Source: Methylobrevis albus
GTDB taxonomy: Bacteria; Pseudomonadota; Alphaproteobacteria; Rhizobiales; Pleomorphomonadaceae
Assembly: GCF_015904235.1 (NCBI RefSeq)
Contig: NZ_JADZLT010000042.1
Span: forward strand, 62,001 to 126,000
Length of the DNA: 64,000 nt
Direction: 5' to 3'
The notes under the pieces are model-generated. The model did not search any database. It was not told the DNA's origin and worked only from the letters and a program-made list of their open reading frames with translations. A program made the translations under genes and the position numbers. Below are positions 62,403 to 64,000 of the stretch, piece after piece. Position 1 is the first letter of the stretch. The number at the start of each line of letters is the position of its first letter.

Positions 62403-63002
62403 TCAGTCGACGTCGACGGCCGCGTCCGCCTCGAGGATCCGCCTGAGGCGGGTGAAGGCGAGGCGGAGGCGGGACTTGACGGTGCCGAGCGGCTGGCCCG
62501 TCGCGGCGGCGACCTGGGTGTGCGACAGGCCCTTGAAGAAGGCCAGTTGCACGAGTTCGTACTGCTCGGCGGGCAGGCTCGACAATGCGGCACGAATGCG
62601 CGCCTCGCGGCGCTGGGTGTCGAGCTGGGTGCCGAGGTCTTCGGGTTCGGACGGCTGCAGCGAGGGATCGGTCTGGTCGATGGCGCCGCTGCGGTCGCGG
62701 CGGGCGAGGTCGATGCGCCGATTGCGGGCGATGCGGAACAGCCAGGTGCCGACGGAGGACTTCTGCCGGTCGAACAGCGCCGCCTTGCGCCAGAGCACGA
62801 CCATCACCTCCTGGGCGAGTTCCTCGGCGGTGGCGGGGTCGGTGCCGATACGCTGCAGGTGGCCGCTGATGCGGGGCGCGTAATGGTCGAACAGCCGCAC
62901 GAAAGCGTCCCTGTCCCGCGAGGTGGCGACACGTTCGACCAGATCGGCCCACTCATCGTTCGGCGACACTTGTCCGTCCCGTACCCGGTTCACCGTCTTC
63001 AT
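62403..63002 (-). CDS. ECF sigma factor, RpoE (ECF11-like)
   Basis: A 199-residue ECF sigma factor. Region 2 has DAFVRLFDHYAPRISGHLQR, AEELAQEVMVVLWRKAALFD and VGTWLFRIARNRRIDLARR. Region 4 has LSSLPAEQYELVQLAFFKGL and GQPLGTVKSRLRLAFTRLRR. The sequence resembles the ECF11 group (Rhodobacter RpoE), normally kept in check by a zinc-binding ChrR-type anti-sigma factor encoded directly downstream. No such gene follows here: the next gene is a quinone oxidoreductase. The anti-sigma factor is therefore elsewhere or lost. Confidence 0.92.
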   Translation of the reverse strand: MKTVNRVRDGQVSPNDEWADLVERVATSRDRDAFVRLFDHYAPRISGHLQRIGTDPATAEELAQEVMVVLWRKAALFDRQKSSVGTWLFRIARNRRIDLARRDRSGAIDQTDPSLQPSEPEDLGTQLDTQRREARIRAALSSLPAEQYELVQLAFFKGLSHTQVAAATGQPLGTVKSRLRLAFTRLRRILEADAAVDVD

Positions 63003-63350
63003 CCACGCCGCGTTCCGCCAGGGCGTTCCGGGGGGGCTGGCCGCCGTGGCCCGCCACCGGCGCGCCCGCGGCCCTCCCGCGCGAGGCGCCTCATTGTCGC
63101 CAGATTCGAACCGGAGCGTGCGTCCACGGCAGGGACAGCCCCGTCACCATAGACGATGTCGTGGCCGGGGGCCACGCCCCGGGGGATTGCCCGAAAGGCC
63201 ATCCCGCACCGGGGTTTCCCTCGGCCGCCTCGCGGCGGTCACGGCCTTCAATGCTTTGGTAACCTTGAATTGGTTATGCTCGGCCCAGTTAACGTTAAGG
63301 CCGGGCCGCTGCCCTGCCTTATGGTCGACACTCTAGCGGATTGGTGAACA
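63003..63350. other. Divergent regulatory region between the ECF sigma gene and the IalB gene
   Basis: A 348-base gap with no supported gene. It becomes AT-rich at 63240-63300 (GGTAACCTTGAATTGGTTATG, then GTTAACGTTAAGG), which is where the promoter of the IalB-family gene should lie. I see dyads there but no clear consensus promoter. Confidence 0.4.
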
Positions 63351-63863
63351 ATGACGAACGGACGCACGCTTGCCACGGCATTTGCGATGCTGATCGGCGC
63401 AGCGACGGTCGCCACGGCGCAGACGCCGACGGTCCTCGACAAGCCCTTCGGGGACTGGACGGCCTACGGCTACACGGCCGGCGGCGGCAAGGTCTGCTAC
63501 GCCATCTCGCAGCCGAAGAGCACCGAGCCGAGAGGCGTGAACCGGGATCCGATGTACATCTTCGTGACCAACCGCCCGAAGGAGGGCGTGCGGCACGAGG
63601 TGAGCGTGATCACCGGCTATCCCTACAAGGAAGGCTCCAAGACCACGGTGAAGATCGGCGCCGACACCTTCGTGATGTTCACGAAGGACGACGGCGCCTG
63701 GGTCGAGAACGCGGCCGAGGAAGCCCGGCTGATCGGCTCGATGAAGGGCGGCAGCGAGATGGTGGTCACCGGCACGTCGCGCCGCGGCACCGTCACCACC
63801 GACACCTACTCGCTGCGCGGCATCACCGCCGCGCTCGGCCGCATCGACAGCGAGTGCCGCTGA
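63351..63863 (+). CDS. Invasion-associated locus B (IalB) family exported protein
   Basis: A 170-residue protein with a signal peptide (TLATAFAMLIGAATVATAQ). The IalB-family mature part has FGDWTAYGYTAGGGKVCYAI, VKIGADTFVMFTKDDGAWVE and YSLRGITAALGRIDSECR; cysteines in VCYAI and SECR probably form the conserved disulfide. It should be periplasmic or outer-membrane associated. The name comes from Bartonella, but the family is widespread in non-pathogenic Rhizobiales and does not imply virulence. It is divergent from the ECF sigma gene. Confidence 0.92.
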   Translation: MTNGRTLATAFAMLIGAATVATAQTPTVLDKPFGDWTAYGYTAGGGKVCYAISQPKSTEPRGVNRDPMYIFVTNRPKEGVRHEVSVITGYPYKEGSKTTVKIGADTFVMFTKDDGAWVENAAEEARLIGSMKGGSEMVVTGTSRRGTVTTDTYSLRGITAALGRIDSECR

Positions 63864-64000
63864 CGGCTTCGGCGCGGCGGACGCGGCCGGGCCTTCGCAG
63901 CGCGCAGGTCTGACCGTCCGCCCGGGCCTTCAAGACGCCGGCTTTCTGCGCTATATCAGATCGAAATCCGACGGCGGGGGCTCGCGCTCCCGGCCGTCGT

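Overview
The window is a compact, very GC-rich (roughly 70% by eye) chromosomal segment from an alphaproteobacterium, almost certainly of the order Hyphomicrobiales (Rhizobiales). The grounds are a PhyR-NepR-EcfG general stress response locus, HWE-type histidine kinases, the ~1600-residue NAD-glutamate dehydrogenase, CarD, an IalB-family protein, aerobic cobaltochelatase genes cobS/cobT, and gene neighbourhoods typical of that order (SdhAF4-htpX-rsmB-heparinase-purH; xerD-aroK-aroB; bolA-dnaJ-cobS; rpmB-DUF3108-helicase). The genus cannot be fixed from the sequence. No rRNA, tRNA, CRISPR, prophage or transposase gene was seen. Most of the window is core genome.

Layout. 0-9 kb: start of a TadG-like pilus-assembly gene running off the left edge, SdhAF4, htpX, rsmB, a heparinase-like lyase, purH and an SGNH hydrolase. 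9-19.5 kb: ohrR/ohr peroxide defence with an MFS transporter, the giant NAD-glutamate dehydrogenase, inorganic pyrophosphatase and a CHASE3/PAS/HWE sensor kinase. 19.5-27 kb: a general stress response island with two small membrane-associated stress proteins, phyR, nepR, ecfG, a histidine-kinase homologue with a degenerate ATPase domain, dps, a Crp/Fnr regulator and a zinc metallopeptidase. Several GGAAC-N16/17-CGTT promoters, the EcfG signature, lie here, two of them perfect. 27-36.6 kb: AI-2E-family permease, acetyltransferase, class D beta-lactamase next to an L,D-transpeptidase lipoprotein, accA, xerD, aroK-aroB. 36.8-45 kb: SulP transporter, bolA, a DnaJ-domain protein, cobS-(membrane protein)-cobT, a phytase-like esterase and a dihaem cytochrome c. 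45-52.5 kb: queuosine-precursor transporter, rpmB, a DUF3108 protein, a SUV3-like helicase, an S4-domain protein and fdxA. 53-64 kb: carD, an RpoH-type sigma factor, a repeat-rich gap, DUF1223, a Rid-like protein, LysE, leuD, argC, a zincin, thpR, a low-molecular-weight phosphatase, a DUF1232 protein, a quinone oxidoreductase, an ECF sigma factor and an IalB-family protein. The last 137 bases hold no gene I can support.

The most coherent system is the stress island. Phosphorylated PhyR should bind NepR and release EcfG, which would read the GGAAC/CGTT promoters in front of the phyR and nepR-ecfG genes, the DUF883-type gene, dps and the zinc metallopeptidase. The degenerate kinase behind ecfG is the best candidate for something less described. 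Outside genes, the notable structures are a two-copy ~180-bp palindromic element (5961-6135 and 43973-44160), a 24-bp tandem repeat at 25752-25855, and a mixed repeat island at 54646-55424. Many very long open frames on opposite strands are GC-bias shadows and are not annotated. All family names come from recognising motifs by eye; no search was run.
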